Shown here in pieces: positions 27,201-42,200 of a DNA stretch of 64,000 bases (positions are counted from its first letter, which is position 1; each line of letters begins with the position of its first letter). Location: the NCBI RefSeq assembly GCF_001625305.1, contig NW_017804265.1:1300593-1364592 (forward strand), in the 5' to 3' direction. The notes below the pieces were generated by a model, which saw only the letters and a list, made by a program, of their open reading frames with translations, was not told the origin of the DNA and searched no databases. This DNA comes from Branchiostoma belcheri (lineage: Eukaryota > Chordata > Leptocardii > Amphioxiformes > Branchiostomatidae). The position numbers were made by a program, and so were the translations under genes.

Positions 27201-30200
27201 ATTCATAATTAGCAATTAGTTCTTTTTTATAAAAAGTTGAATTAATTTTGATTTTCTCCTACAAAATTAGATCAACTGTTCAATAGAAAAAAAAGACAAA
27301 CCATGATTATATCAACCAAGACCCAAATTCAGACCAGGGAATTGAAATGACTTCCTTATAAATTTTCCATCTTTCTTTCATCTGGCCCTGTATGATCGCT
27401 AGAACCTCAGGCCACACCAATTTAATTTCTTGGTTAACGGATTCGCGGCTTCATTTTTGACTGATTTGCAAATAAAAATAAAAATTTAGAATCAACTGCA
27501 AAATGCTCATATTTTGCCATGAACAGTTGAAAACAGTCCTTTTCATCCTAGTTGTTACAGTTATTCCATCTTTCAATGCAATGGTATCATTAAAAGTTCA
27601 AAATTCACTGATTTAATTTTGAACGAGCATGGTGTGTTGACTTCATGGCTCCTATCGTACCATTTTGGGCCATAATAGGATGCCTAGGCCTGTTTTTATT
27701 TTTTATTTTTTTTCGCCCGCCTGCTCCATTATTTTTCCAGAAAAATCCGTTAACCAAGAAATTAAATTGGTGTGGCCTCATCACTACTCTTTGAAGCTTT
27801 ATTGATTTTTGCTGGTTCTATCTTAAGAAGAGAAGGTTATTCTGTCATTCTAATGTTTCCATTACATGTTGGATTGAATTCAGATCCCAGTAGACTCTAA
27901 TTTTCAAATAAAAGCTCAATCTGTGTTGGTAGAATCCATAATGGTAAAGTTAAGCTTTCATCCAAGTTCACAAAAAAGAGATCACTATGAATTTAATTCC
28001 TGACTCTGTGCCAGTATAGTTATTCCTGTCTATCTGGACTACCACAGACAAAAAGGAAAGGGTGTAACATGGGTTATGGAAAAAAACACAGACAACCATT
28101 TCCTGAGGAAAGGGGAGGAACTCGGGGTATGAAAAAACACACGATTCTTGGCTAGAGGTTTAGGCTTTGCCAGCACATGTCTTTCTGTGATTTTTTTGTA
28201 CTTTTAATGGACAAAAATTTGGCCCAATCCGTCATCTTTGAAGGACAAAAATCAATGTTTAAAGATATGGAAAGAGGACAGTCATTAATTTGTGATGATT
28301 AAAGTTAAACTAAACTGCAAAATTTTCCCCTCAAAATGCAGGAAATAGCTTTTCAGAGGGTCACTGGATTTCAAAATTTTCCTGGTGGAGCACGCCTTGT
28401 GCTTTTAGTGCTCAATAATTACGTCATGATGTGTTATGTCAAATAAAATTGACAGGACAGAAAAAAGAAGAGTGATCTCAATCCAGTTTTAGCTCACTAA
28501 AGAGCGTTTCTCCCACTGGTCATGACAAAGAAGATGCTGTGTACAGTATTTACAGCTTTACTGTACCTGGAAAATTCCCCTAGCTCTTTTCAACAATCAC
28601 AATGAATATTGGACCATGGCTTAACATCCTGTCCTAAGGATTGCGACCCTTTACAGTAGCGTACATGTTGGGGTAGCGACAAGCGCCGGGATTCAAACTC
28701 CCCACCTCTTGGTCCAGAGGCAGGGTCACTAACCATTGGACTACGCATGCTACGAAAGAAATTGCATTCTGACTAGAATACTGATTGAGGTCTTCTCATC
28801 TCAAGAACGTCTTGAATGCCTGGATATCTTCTCAAGTGTTCACCTTATGGATAACTCAAGCTGCATGAAGTAGATTTCGTTAAATTCACCTGTGGCGGTC
28901 TTACTAGGATACCCAATAGAATTATAAGAATTGATGTTACAGCCTTTTGCATATAAATCTGCTCAAGTCAATACAATAATTACATCTCGTGGCTCTATTG
29001 TAATGATAAAACAATCAATCGGAGATTGAAATTACAGGTACAAGGTGATCGATATGATGATTGTCTCTAAGTACCCCTTGGGGGTTTCTTGGGTCATTTA
29101 AGACAGTCAATCATTGGGTGCTGTTCTTCCAAGATATGCCCAAATCATTATGATCAGGGACATGGTCGTTTCTTTCATTATGGCACAGTCAATTGCTCAT
29201 AATCAGGACTCGAAATTAACGGTGTCCCGATGGCCACTGTCCACGAAAATATAGGCCGAGACAACTGAAAAGACCCTTTTTTAAATTTTTGGGACAGTAG
29301 AAAAATAACTAAAAAGAGATAAAAATGCTAATATTTTGAGGAAAGTGATTTTCTTCCTACTTGTTACAGTTTTTCCATCTATCCATGCAGTGGTTTGATT
29401 AAAAGTTCAAAAATTGTTGTTTTTTTTATATTAACCCAGCCTTTTTTGTTGACTTCATGGCTCCTATTGTAGTATTTTGGGGCTATAATAGGATGCCTAG
29501 ACCTGTTGTTTTTTGGGGGTTTTTTGCCCTGTCGCTTCATATTTTTTCTGAAACAAATCAGAGAACCAACAAATTAAATTGGTGTGGCCTTACATGCACA
29601 GTAGCTGGTATACTGATAGAATCTGATGTCCAATAGAAAACAGCCCCTGGAGACTGTTTGACGTAATGTTGCTAGAACGGCCATCGCTACCTTAATGAAA
29701 TGTATTGACCTGTGCTGGCTGTTGTGTAGATGGAAAATTCTAGGACGTCGTAATTATAATATTATTATTGTAATGACATTTATTGTTGAAGGTTTTAGCA
29801 GGATTTGGAATTTACCTTCTCCTTGCTGCCTAACTCTATAACCAAAGAAATTATCTATGGCTACTAGTATCTCAGCAGTGACACATCTAATATATTTTGA
29901 TGTAAATTGTAATGTAATATTGCTGTTAAACACCCCAAAAAATAAAGTCACACTATATTCAAAGTACCAATTTTAAGTCATGATATATTATGATATGCTA
30001 GTAGAGAATATACTTGTACATGTAGTCTTAGATACATATATTTGTGTATCAGGTATTTAGAGCTGAAAAAACTACTTTTGTCCACCCGTTATGCTGAGGT
30101 CACATTTCCAAACCGGGTCCAGCCGGGCTGTTTTGATTAACGAAAAATCAACAATTTATATCCATATAATATATGCAAATAGTTTCCATTATTAATTTTT

Positions 30201-33200
30201 CAACTTTTTTGTGCTTACTATGTTGTCTTTTATATCATACCTTTCACTCCATAAGACCTCCCGGCTGGGCCCTGGTTTGAAAATGTCACCTCAATTTCTG
30301 AAAGACTGGCAGAATTTCTACCTGCAGCCTTCCATGGACTAAATCTATTGCGATTGATCCTATGTTGAATCCAATCTGAGTAATGCCATTCTAATGTAGT
30401 TTCCTCTCTGTTTTTTTTTCCACGTTATTTTTATTAGATTTTTAAAAAAAAACAAGTACAATACACAGACTTGCATGGCACAGGTTTTACAAGAACAGAA
30501 ACAAACTCATACCAGAAACCAATTCATTAATACTTATTCATAATATCAATCTAAACATAAAGAAACTGTAACACATAGTAAATGAAAGTTTAGTTAACAA
30601 AGTAACTCAAAAGTCTCAATTCCATTACCATACGTCGAGTCAAAAAGAACAATTTAAGAACAAAATTTAAGGTGTAACTTTCCCCACTTGCCCATATGTT
30701 TGTGTATTTTCCCCCCTCTGTTTGCAATTATAAACTCCAATTTACAGTTTCCTCTCTGTTTGATGTCTCCACAGACCTTGGACTTGGACAGAAGCGGTCT
30801 CAGCAAGATGAAGAAGTCAGTCAAGGCCATGGTCACCTCTGGAACAAGTAAGCTTTCTCAATTTTATCTGACTTAGTTGTCCACCTTTTGTTGCTTGACT
30901 GAATCAGTGGTCGAAATACTTTTTTTCAGTGCTCTGCAATATTGCAGAAGAGTCAAAATTTTGTTCTGCAATTTGGAAATACTTTCTGCAAATACACAAG
31001 CCTCCATACTACAATCTTGCAGGTTTATAAGCATGAGCTATTGATTGATATGCAAATTAGAGAAGACAACTTTTGGGAAGTCCAAAAACAGCTTCATTGA
31101 TGCCAAAAAATATACAGCATCTTTCATTTACATTTAAGGTCAACTACCTGTCATGTCTGATTGTCTCGTATATTTTGTGTATTTCCAGGCCATGTTGCCA
31201 ATGAGACCATGTTCAGTGAGAACATGGAAAAGTTGGGAAACAACGCTCTGTCCCGGGACCATGATCCTGATATAGGTATGTATACCAGCAGGACAGGGCT
31301 TTCTTTGTTCTAGCTAGCATAACTGTTGTTCAACCACTTTTTTTCTTGAAGGTAACGTGAATTGTATTCTTCCATAGTGCGTGGAGCCACAAAACACTTA
31401 TATGTACACGTACAAATGTAGTATTTGTCCTTTGAAAAAACTAATGACTATGTGATGTAGTTTTGTTGATAAATTTGAATTATTGTAAAAGTTTGCCAGA
31501 GATTGTTATTATTTGCTAACCATACACACTTTTTTCCCATTGACAGTTTAGCCTGGGTGCCAGACTGTTGTCAAGGCCAGTATACAGGGCACCTCAGTAC
31601 ATACAGTTAGAGGGGCTGGCCTGTGTTCTGGCACTGACAACAGTCTGGCACCCAGGCTTAACTTTGTGACATGATAACATTATAAGGTTGCTGTCAGTGA
31701 TGCAAGTTCCATTGTACAAAAAACTGTATTCTTTTAAACACTGTATCAAACATCGGTGAAGGTTAGACATCAAGGTAATAAAATCACTGTGTCATTGAGG
31801 AAAGGTAGTGGATGCTACCTGAAACTTCTGACCGTTTCCAAAATCATATCCAGTTGCTTCAGTAACTGTTGTTTTTTTTTTGGCATACTGTATCAAACCC
31901 CTGCACATATACACATGAACACACACTGGACACCTATGTATGTTGGAATGCTGTGACTGATGTATTCTGATGCTCTCTTGTTTTCTTGGCTGGTGGCGGT
32001 TGCTTGTTAAAGATACCGCAGAGTATGTAGGTATGTGGTTGTCGACTGGACATCAGTGTAGAAATCTCTCAGCACTCACCACTACTGTTACTACACCACT
32101 ACTAACATGGGTAACAGGAGCATGGTATTGTTCCCAAATATGCAAATAAGAACTCATTTGCATATTTGGGAAAATACCATGCTTCCATTACCCTAACATG
32201 TATGTGTCGTGGCCTTTTATCTTTGACCTGTGCGGCATGTCAGCAGTACTAATGTACTAAAATTCATACAAACTTGAACCCAGTAGAAGCATTTTTGCAA
32301 GTAAGAATTAAGCTTGTTTCAGTTTAACTAAAAAGAATGAAGCTCGTTGGAAATACAGTTGGCAAACTAACTAAAGCAGTACTAAAATTAATCATGCAAA
32401 CTTGAACCCATAGCATTTTTTTGCAAGAAAGAAAGCTTTTTAGAAATAAAGCGTTTTCTTTTAAAGGATATACATGTACATGTATAACTTAAAAGATATC
32501 CAAATAACAAACTCACAAAATGTGTGAATGATCCCGAAACCCCAGCAATTTTACATTTCAACAGCAATTTTGAAGCTTTGGCTTCATTATTCAAATGATA
32601 GAAGTATATTTTGATTTCACATAAATTGTACAGTAAACATGCCAATTAAATGGCTTTATAGAGGATTTTTGTTCCTTGTTCAAACTGTTATAAGACTTCT
32701 GGCATGTCACACAAGCAAGGGTGGAATTGCAACCACAGTAGAGCAGTTAAGCTGAGTTTAGTGGTGCTGTCTCTAGATTTCTTAGATGTAGTATGTGTAA
32801 CTCCTTTCTCTCTCTCTTTCTCTAACTATTCATGGCTTCCTTGGACGTCTAGATCAACGTGCCATCATAGGGAAGTAGTGATAACGGTGTTCTCTCTTTA
32901 ATTACTTCATAGATGTGATAAAAAGGCTGTGAACTCCAGTTTGGCTGTGAAATATTTTGGGTTTATACGGCTGATGTATTTACCATATACATGCAAAGCT
33001 ATGTTTTAATAAAGGGCATGCAACTGGTTCAGTTTTGAAGTATAGGGTTTCGAGTTTCTTGTACCATAAAATTATGGTAGCACAACGCCATTAAATGACC
33101 AGTTTGACAGATCCCATTGCATGCTGGGAAGACTGAGGCAGTATGGGTAATATAGGTGGCAAACAACATCATTGATACTATGACAAAAGCATGTGTACTG

Positions 33201-36200
33201 TGACTGATCTGGTCAGATGTTGTCATGGTAATGATTTTGTTCACCAGATTTGAATTACCCAGTGTGCCTTGCATGTCCCAGCATGCAATGGGTTCTGTGA
33301 AAAGATATCTTTACTAAGAAATTATTAAAACTGTTGACTTGTTATGCAATAGAGTGTAGAATGTGTTGTTTTAACCATGTTTACAGTGTGTAACATTTTC
33401 TGTCATTAGTGATGGTTTCTCAATTAACACTACAATGTTGTATAACTTTTCAGTTTGTTTACTTTCTAACAGGTTGTTGGGAAATATAAAAAAACAGTAG
33501 TTAGAAACAATAATGTTTGTTTTGCTTTCACATGTAGCTTACTGCATGAATGTTCTTATAATAGATTGTGTTGTTGACATGTTTTTCACAGTAGGAGTCT
33601 TTCCTAACTTTTATGGTTTTATATGTTTTATTATAATAATACAGACATACTTGATAATATCTACATTTATTAATGGAAACTCTGAACCATTACAACTTAT
33701 ATATATACAGTAGTTTCATTGGATTTTGAAGTTTGTCCTAGATTGAATTCAAATTACATAGGTCTATCAAAGCCTTTTGCATTGCTGACACCCATATCTT
33801 ATGTTGAAAAGTTTCCTACCAAACTTTAAAGTAATGGTTTACAAAGCTAGTTGCAGATAAAATATAGTTTTAACTAGTGAATTACTGGTGCCATGGATAC
33901 AAAAAAATTGTGAATACATGCATACAGATGAATTTTTTTCACATTACAGTAGGAATGATTTTGTTTGACCTTTCACCCTACAGGAGCTGCATTTCTGAAG
34001 TTTTCCGTTTTCACCAGAGAGCTGACAGCGCTCATGAAAAGCTTGGTGAGAATGAAGAAATTATTCTCTTCATAGTCTACATGAATGACTTGGATGTCTT
34101 CTTTCACTTGCATATAATGTATAATGAGAAATTCACTGGAAAATTGATGTTTTCTCCAATTACTCAATATTGAAGTATCACAAAAGGTATTTTTTACGGT
34201 AATCCATTGTAGCTGCTACTTCTTTTGTAGATTGTACTCCATAAAGACAAAGGATGATGATGATGAGAGTCTTGCATTTTGCAGCCATTGTAGCAGCTCC
34301 TCCTGTTGTCGATTTGCAGTACTCCACCCTTATCTGTAAAAGCAATGCAGCAACCTGTACTGTTATCACTGTATAAAGCATTGATGCACTCTTTTAGGGA
34401 TACTGAAACAACATAAAAATTGTAAATTCAAAACTAACATCTATCAAAATTTTTACGAAATATCTTTTACTTTTTTGTGTGCACACAGGTACAAAACCTG
34501 AACAACATAGTGATGTTCCCACTGGACTCCTTATTGAAGGGCGACCTAAAAGGAATCAAAGGGGTAAGTACTAACATCGGTGGCCTTTCATTTTCAAGGC
34601 ATCATTATAGTTAATTGCAAAAATGTTGATGTAAATTCAATGTTTTGTAAATTGTTATTAATAATGAGGTACATGTATTAAAAATGCTCACAAGTCATTT
34701 TCATCTTTCATCTAGGACTTGAAGAAACCATTTGACAAGGCTTCCAAAGAATATGATGCCAAATAGTAAGTTTTCAACACGATCATGTTCATAAGTCCTT
34801 CTTTTTTCTTTACAATTTGAGCCTCAGGAATTGCAAATTTTACATTGTGTGTCTTTATTTGTGTAGTTCCAAGATAGAGAAAGAAAAGAAGCAACTTGCA
34901 AAGGATGCAGGACTAATAAGAACTGAAGTCTCTGGTGCAGAGGTGAGTGGTAATTATTCTTCTTCACCTTTTTATGAAATGGTACAGTCCAGATTGTCTA
35001 TTGATGATAGGTTGGATTAAACCATTCCTGCTTGTAATAGGTAAAATAGTTGCAGGGAGCTCACAAATACAAGTTTGACTGTTATATATGTTTGTAGGTG
35101 GCAGAAGAGATGGAGAAGGAAAGAAGAATGTTTCAGCTGCAGATGTGTGAGGTAAATATAGTACCTTTTTAGCCAAACCTTTTTGAAGAAAGTTCTATGG
35201 TTTTTTACCTCCCTGCTTTTGCTAAATTTTCTTGTAGTTTCGTCTTCTCTAACAAAGGTTGTGTTGTAGGAAATATCAAAGTTTGAAATGTTATACATTT
35301 TTCTCTTTTTCAGTACTTGATAAAAGTGAACGAGATCAAGACCAAGAAAGGAGCAGACCTGCTTCAGCATCTTGTGGAGTACTATCATGCACAGAACAAG
35401 TATGTGGACAGGGAGTCATAATTTTCCTTTTGCCTTGCTTATCATAAAATATAATATGAAAGTTCATCTGTGTTGGTAATTACAACTGTTACACAAGAGA
35501 TTGTTCTTACCTAGAGCTTTTGACCAGTCACTCTGATCTTCTTCAATAGACTGACCTAGTGAGACTTGTCACATGGCTTCTACCAGATACCTTTGACCCA
35601 GTGTTGACATCACACTTCTGAGAAGCCATGTGACAAGTCTCACTGGTATACTGTCTAAAAGTGTTGTCTGAACAAATCTTTCTGTCTTGCTTTCAGTTAC
35701 TTTGCAGATGGGATGAAAACAGTAGAACAGTTCAAGTCATACGTGGACAAACTCAGCACAGAACTACAGAGAGTAAGTGGTCAGATCCCTTGCAAATACA
35801 TTTGTAGGATGTTTTCTGCAATGACTGTTGTTGCCGTTGTGGTTTCGGTGGCTCAATGGTTAGGTCCCGGATTCGATACTCACCATGCCCCAACGTTGTG
35901 CCCTTGGGAAAGGCACTTTGCACAACTTCCTTGACGGTAGAGTGACACCCACCGAGCCTCTTTCAGGCTAATATGTCTAAACCAAAAACACGCTATGGAT
36001 TTGGTGCGCCAATGTGCCAACATCAGCACATTTGCACACGAGAGCCTTAAAAAAATGTTCTACTTTGTTTGTTTTTCAGATTAAAAGATCACAGGATGAA
36101 GAGAAGAAACAGCTAGTGGAACTTCGTAACCAGCTGAGATCCTCCATGCAGATTGACAAGGAGAAAGAGGTTAGGAGTTGTTTACTTCTTCAAAAAGCAG

Positions 36201-39200
36201 CATTCAAATATGCATGCTTTGAGCCACTGTGTTGACATAACGTGAAGAACCATTTGTCCTACGTTAATATTAAGTCAAAAATTGTATTGTCAAAGATTTA
36301 TAGAAAAAAGCACAGCTTGCTTTTATGCTAACACATGCATAAAGGTTTGAATTCACAAATTCTTGAAATGGTTGCTCTTTCGTTGGTAATTTGCATGGTG
36401 GCTGATGCAATGATAGTCAGAAAGGTAAGATTGTAACAGTTAGGCTGCTTGCTCCCTTTCTAGGCTTTCTCTTGTTCTATTTGCTTTGCTGCTTAGTTCC
36501 TCTGCTTGTCTTCTGTTCTGTGCATCTTTTGTTTCAAGAGTTTCTTTTCTGTTCTGTCTGCAATTCTCTTGCTCATATCTAATGTGGAACTCTTTTCTCT
36601 TCTTCCATTTTTTGTCCTTTTCACCCTGTCCATCTCATGTCTTCTAAATATTCTAACTTTACACTTAATTCTGTCATTCACATCGACCGTACATGTAAAA
36701 TCCCTTTTTCCTTACTTGAACTGTGTTTCAAAAATGCTTTCTTTTTCTAACCCTGAAATACTTTCATCATTTCCCTATTATTTGCGATTTCTTGTTTGCC
36801 TTCTTATCATTATGGTTACTTTTCTGCTTTGATTTCCAAACTTTATTATTTCTTTGGTTCAAAATTTTTTTTTCCCTTTCTCTTTGTTCCTCTCTCTCAC
36901 CCTCGCTTGCACCTCCGTGAAACCGCACACCCCCCTTGGCGGAATGGACTCTCCCTCCACCAGTCTCCGCCGCTGTCCCGTTCCCACACCCTCAGCAGAA
37001 TTAGCAAACAGCATTTCGCCTCCTCCAAGAGAAGGCTCTCTCAGCACCTAGTGGACTACTCGCACTCCTTTTTGCAGACGAGCACCACCAGTAGCTCGCA
37101 GTCGCTGAACCAGACGCCGGGATACCAGCTGCATCAGATGCAAGGCAACAAGGCGCACGGCTGCGAGAAAACTGGCTTTCTGCAGAAGAAAAGCGACGGG
37201 TAAGGACAAGATAAAGTGGTTTTTCTTTTAGTCATAAAGGAGTTTTCAAATTAAGTCAAAGATGACTGGCTTTCTGTAGAAGAGAAGGGATGGGTAAGAA
37301 CATAATGAAAAGATTTTCGTGTTTTATTGGAAATCCAGTAGATTAGACATGAAAATGGTGATTCTTTAATAAACAAACAAACCAAATATAATCTATTCCT
37401 CCTAGATTCGTGAAAACACAGTGTATATATATTGATCACAAAAGCACATAACACAACACTTACATTCATAAAACTTCAATCACATGAAAATATCAAGCAA
37501 AATTTCAAAGAAGTTTTCAAATACAGCAGCTGCTTTACTATTTTAAGTTACTTAGAGTGTGTAATGACTTGGTACTCTGTTTTTCAGACTAAGAAAAGTG
37601 TGGCAGAAGAGAAGATGCACCATTAAGAATGGATACCTTACTATCGCTCATTCCACTGTAAGTATATATTCAGCAAGAGAGAGATAGGCATAGCCCTGTT
37701 AGTAGGAATGCTATGTTGTACAAACTGTATCCAACACTTAGACCTGCCTTCAGCACCAAGGACAGGAATATTTGATCAGAAACAGTGTCATCATAAGCCC
37801 CAGGGAATTATTACTAATATTAGTTGATATGACTGTATCTGGAGTCATTCTAGACTGTTCTAACTTTTAGAATCTGATTCAAAGCATGTTCCTGGTGCTG
37901 AAATGCATTCACTAAAACTGTTATTTTATTTGATTCTGTTTTTGAATCTACGAGTGCTGGCCAGAAATCTAGAATATGAGTTGATTTTAAGCTGATTCTT
38001 TGCTCCTTTGTTCCAGTCCACCAAGCCCCCAGCCAAGCTGAACCTCCTGACTTGCCAGGTCAAACTTGTCCCAGAGGACAAAAAGTGCTTTGACCTCATT
38101 TCCTGTAAGTCTTTTTACAGTCATTTTACAGTGTCATACTAAACAGTTCTGATCTGATTGTCAGAAGTATCACTTATCACTTTTTGTTGTTATTGGTAGT
38201 AAAACTTAGTGTAAACTTGTTTAAAATTTGTCACTCCATGTTCTGCTTTCTTACTTCTCCAGACAACAGAACGTACCACTTCCAGGCAGAGGATGAAGAT
38301 GATATGCTGCAGTGAGTATGATCTTCTAATCAGCTGTTTTTTTTTAATGAAAAGCACATATTGAGACTTAAATCACACATTTTGTTTGAACTGTATCCAA
38401 TGCTTAGACCTGTCTTCAGCACCAAGGACAGCGATATTTGAACAGAAACAGTGTCATCATAAACCATTGGTGATAAGGAAGCCCAGGGTATTATTAAGAT
38501 GATATGACTGTATCCTAACTGTTCTTATTTTGAGAATATGATTCAAAACCTGATTCAGACTAGAAATACAGTAACGGTTGCAGTTAGGCCGGCTGACCAG
38601 CTTTGGCAGGTTTGACTATAGTTGTAGAAGGCTTTACGATAGAAAGATTAGTGATTGTATTTGTTGTTTTCAGATGGATGTCAGTGTTATCAAACAGTAA
38701 GGAGGAGGCCCTGAACAATGCGTTTGGGGAGAACAAAACCAGCCAGTCTTCCGAGGAGAACAGTGTGGCAGAACTCAGACAGAACATCATCTCCGAGGTG
38801 AAGAGAATGCCGGGCAACGGGCAGTGTTGTGACTGCAACGCTCCAGGTATGGCGGATAACTCTTGTCAGTAACTGTTTGTTTTCATGTTAACCTTCGCAG
38901 AAGGAAGGCCTAGCACTAGCTTTCTTCAGTAACACACTAGCTTTGTTCAGTAAATGCAAGTTTTGGGTTATTAAGACCAGACATACATTTTAGTGCAAAT
39001 GTTGCTGACAACAAGTTCGAAACAGTTTCAGCACCAAGGACAGGGAAAACACACTGCAAAATAGAAAGGCAGATATTTGCTCAGAAGCAAATACAGCATA
39101 TTTTTGTCTGTACTCTCATTCCAGAATAGACTGTTCCATATCCACCTTAAAATTCCATGTAGTGCTCCTCAAATATTAAGTGTTTCTTCTTCTTGAATAC

Positions 39201-42200
39201 CCTCTGACCACCCCAAAATGGGATATCACTGTGGTCCTCACATACATAGTCCTTAATACCCATACAGTGCTTTTTGTAACAATGGTATTTTTCCAGATCC
39301 CACGTGGCTGTCCACCAACCTGGGTGTCCTGCTGTGTATAGAATGTTCTGGAGTCCATCGGGCTTTGGGAGTTCACATCTCCAGAACACAGTCTTTAGAA
39401 CTGGACGTCTTAAACACTTCAGAACTACTGGTGAGTGACTGATAATGTATTTCATAACAGGTAAAGAAATCTTTTGGGCTTTTCAAAAAAGTTTAACTGT
39501 ACTTCAATGGTAGATACAACACCATAATACATAAATTCACTTTTTGCTGTCCTTATGTTAAAAAGACATTGTTTACATCTCATTGCTCTCAATGTATTTG
39601 TATGTTTTTTTGTTTTTTTTATGGGCCATGGATGCCTGAAATAAAGAATAAAGAAAGACTTACTACATTTACAAATGTATGTGTCTCTTTACACTAGCTT
39701 GCCAGAACTGTGGGGAACATGGGATTCAATGACATCATGGAATCTCGTCTGGACCCTTCCCAGAAACCAACTGCAAACAGCACCATGTAAGTTCATGTAC
39801 ATTATCCAATATTCCAGGATTAAAAAGATACTAGTCATCAGTAAGATATGAATCCCGTTGTCATGAAATAGTATGCCTGTTTGGTAGGATAATAACGTAC
39901 AGGTACCAGTGGCAGTTTTGTGAGCAAAATAGACAACTTTCTCAAAAACTGCATTGTGCAATCAAACAAATGCATGTTATTGTAGCACAGTTGCATGATA
40001 CAAACAGAGTCAAAAAAACATTCAGGTATTGCATTGCATATTCTTTTTTCTTAGATAGCATTAACATTGTACATGTAGCACGGTTAGAGATTTGGGGAGT
40101 CATTTCTTAACTGCCTGTAGTACATGTACATGACATTTGTGTACCTTACATCCCATACAGAATGTAATACATGTATTCTGTGGTAGAAATGTGATCTAAC
40201 AAAGTATATGTGTAAGCATGTCATTACACTTGTTTCATTGTTTGCCTTTGTTAATACATGTTTGTATACTTCTGTGTTTTCCAGCCAAAATTGTTGTTGT
40301 GACTTATTCAGCATTTCAGTGATTCATTAGCATTCAATCTTAAGATTTCAAGAAGAACTCACTGAATTTTTGTGATTTAACCTGTCAACAAAACTTATTT
40401 TTTATTACATCACTGTTACCATGTAATGCCAATGAAAGCAAAATCTTCAATCAAAGTGACAAATTTTGTGACGTTGTTCAAACATTGTGGTATTAATTAT
40501 GCTGTTTTTGTTTTCACCTGTTTGTGTTCATCTTTAACTGCTTTGAGAGCATATCTTTCTATTTCGCTCATTACATTTTGTTCATAGGTAAGGGAAGGTT
40601 GATGGTTATGTTTAAGCTCATAACCCAACCTACCCTTTTCCTATGTTGGTTTGTATTTCATATCACAATTTGAGTTGTTTTTTTGGTAGATTTTATTTTG
40701 TTTGATTTATTTCATTTGAAGTTTTTATAACAATTTAGTTGTTTTTCATTCATAATATCCATGTTGGAACCCCCCGTGTGTGATCAATGGCATGACCCAC
40801 CTACTCACCTGGCCTGTACCATGTCATGTAGCGGGGGTGTTAAGGTTGTGCTGTAGTTGTGTTTAAAATCATAATTCATGTTGAAACCCCCGTGTTTGAT
40901 GAATGGCACGACCCGCCCACTCACCTGGCCTGTACCATGTCATGTAGCAGGGGTGGTAAGGTTGCTGCTGCAGTAGTGCTGCCTACTAACCCACTGGTCC
41001 CCAATGCAGGGAGGAGCGGCGAGAATTTATCCAGGACAAATACGTCCACCACAAATTTGCCACAGAGATGTCCCTGCACGATTTGTGCTCGGTTATTCAG
41101 CAATGGCCGTCGGAAACTGACGCGTCCGAGGGGTATATTACAACGTTTCCGTGCTTGAAGCCCGAAAAATGATTGATGTCTTTTCTTTTTTTATTTCGTT
41201 TTGCATTCTAGGTGTATATAGTTGTGGATGTGCAAGCCAGTGCAACTGATACATAATGCATGCATGTGACTGACTTTTTGCAACCTATTTGTATTGTACA
41301 TGTACATTGTATTATGTGTACCATTAAACCATATTGTGTTTTACAGAATATTTCTTCTATGTTATCAAAGGCAGTACTACACTACACAAGAAAATGAAAT
41401 TCAGATCTCAGAAACTGTATAACTTAGCAGCTACTACGTACCATATGACAAGCAGCTTTTGCACAGAAATATTTGCCATTTAAAATGCAGAATCTCAATG
41501 CAGAATATACAATTAAGGTTCAAACAAAGGAAGTATAGTATACTGTTTACACAAATGTACAAGACAAAACATGTAATATACAAGATAATCTGTGTAGTAT
41601 ATTGCTGCCTTTTGCTTCATTTACCCTGTTACAATTACAAATTTTCAAGTATTTGACATAAATGACATTATAATTTTGTACCAGGGTATTTGAACATTCA
41701 GATTTCGTTAACTGCAGTCAGCATGCTTCATGAATGGTCCCCATGTGCCTGTGAATACTACTGTTACAGTAACTGTACTAATTATTTTTTATTTATCCCC
41801 TTATTTCTGTCTTTGACTAATTCTTGACTTGCTCTCTGCCCCAACTACTTGAGTCTGAATGGGCCACTATGTATCAAGCTATCCTTTCAAATTCTATCAT
41901 TCCAACTTTGTACTTCAAGTAGCTACATTGAAAAGTGCTCTCTACAGCTTAAAAACTGCAGATGATATAAAAATTTCAGACAGATATTAAGTAAGCAATT
42001 ATAAGCAAATTGTGTGAATTTCAAGAGAGATATGATACTTCTCTGATGATGGTGCTAAATTTTAGCTGTTTTCAGACATTAACCAAACTTGGTACATCTT
42101 TACTGTGACTAAATACTATACTTAGTCTAGTACATTATACATGTACTTTTGTACCAGACAAGCTGTGTTAACAATTTTCACTGTAAAATAGTTCCTTTCT

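Larger units (their letters stand above)
9389..30774 (+). other. ASAP intron 1 (21.4 kb)
   Basis: No host exon is recognised here. It is filled with AT-rich sequence and mobile elements that are listed separately: three full copies and one partial copy of a TIR family, a hAT-type element, another TIR element, a LINE, SINE fragments, a (TG)n tract and several minisatellites. About 9400-12100, 12500-13190 and 15400-17100 contain nothing I can name. Confidence 0.8.
31276..33983 (+). other. ASAP intron 3
   Basis: 2.7 kb, AT-rich. Holds two palindromic elements (31551-31657 and 32110-32192) and repeat D (31755-31870). No host exon recognised. Confidence 0.7.

Noticed and set aside
31980-32040. 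Extra ASAP exon near AGATACCGCAGAGTATG
   Set aside because: No convincing acceptor, and exons 3 and 4 already join in the phase and protein context of vertebrate ASAPs.
41010-41132. Exon 19a as a mutually exclusive internal exon
   Set aside because: The only visible donor (at 41133) leaves phase 2, which would shift exon 20 out of frame; a terminal exon or relic is more likely.
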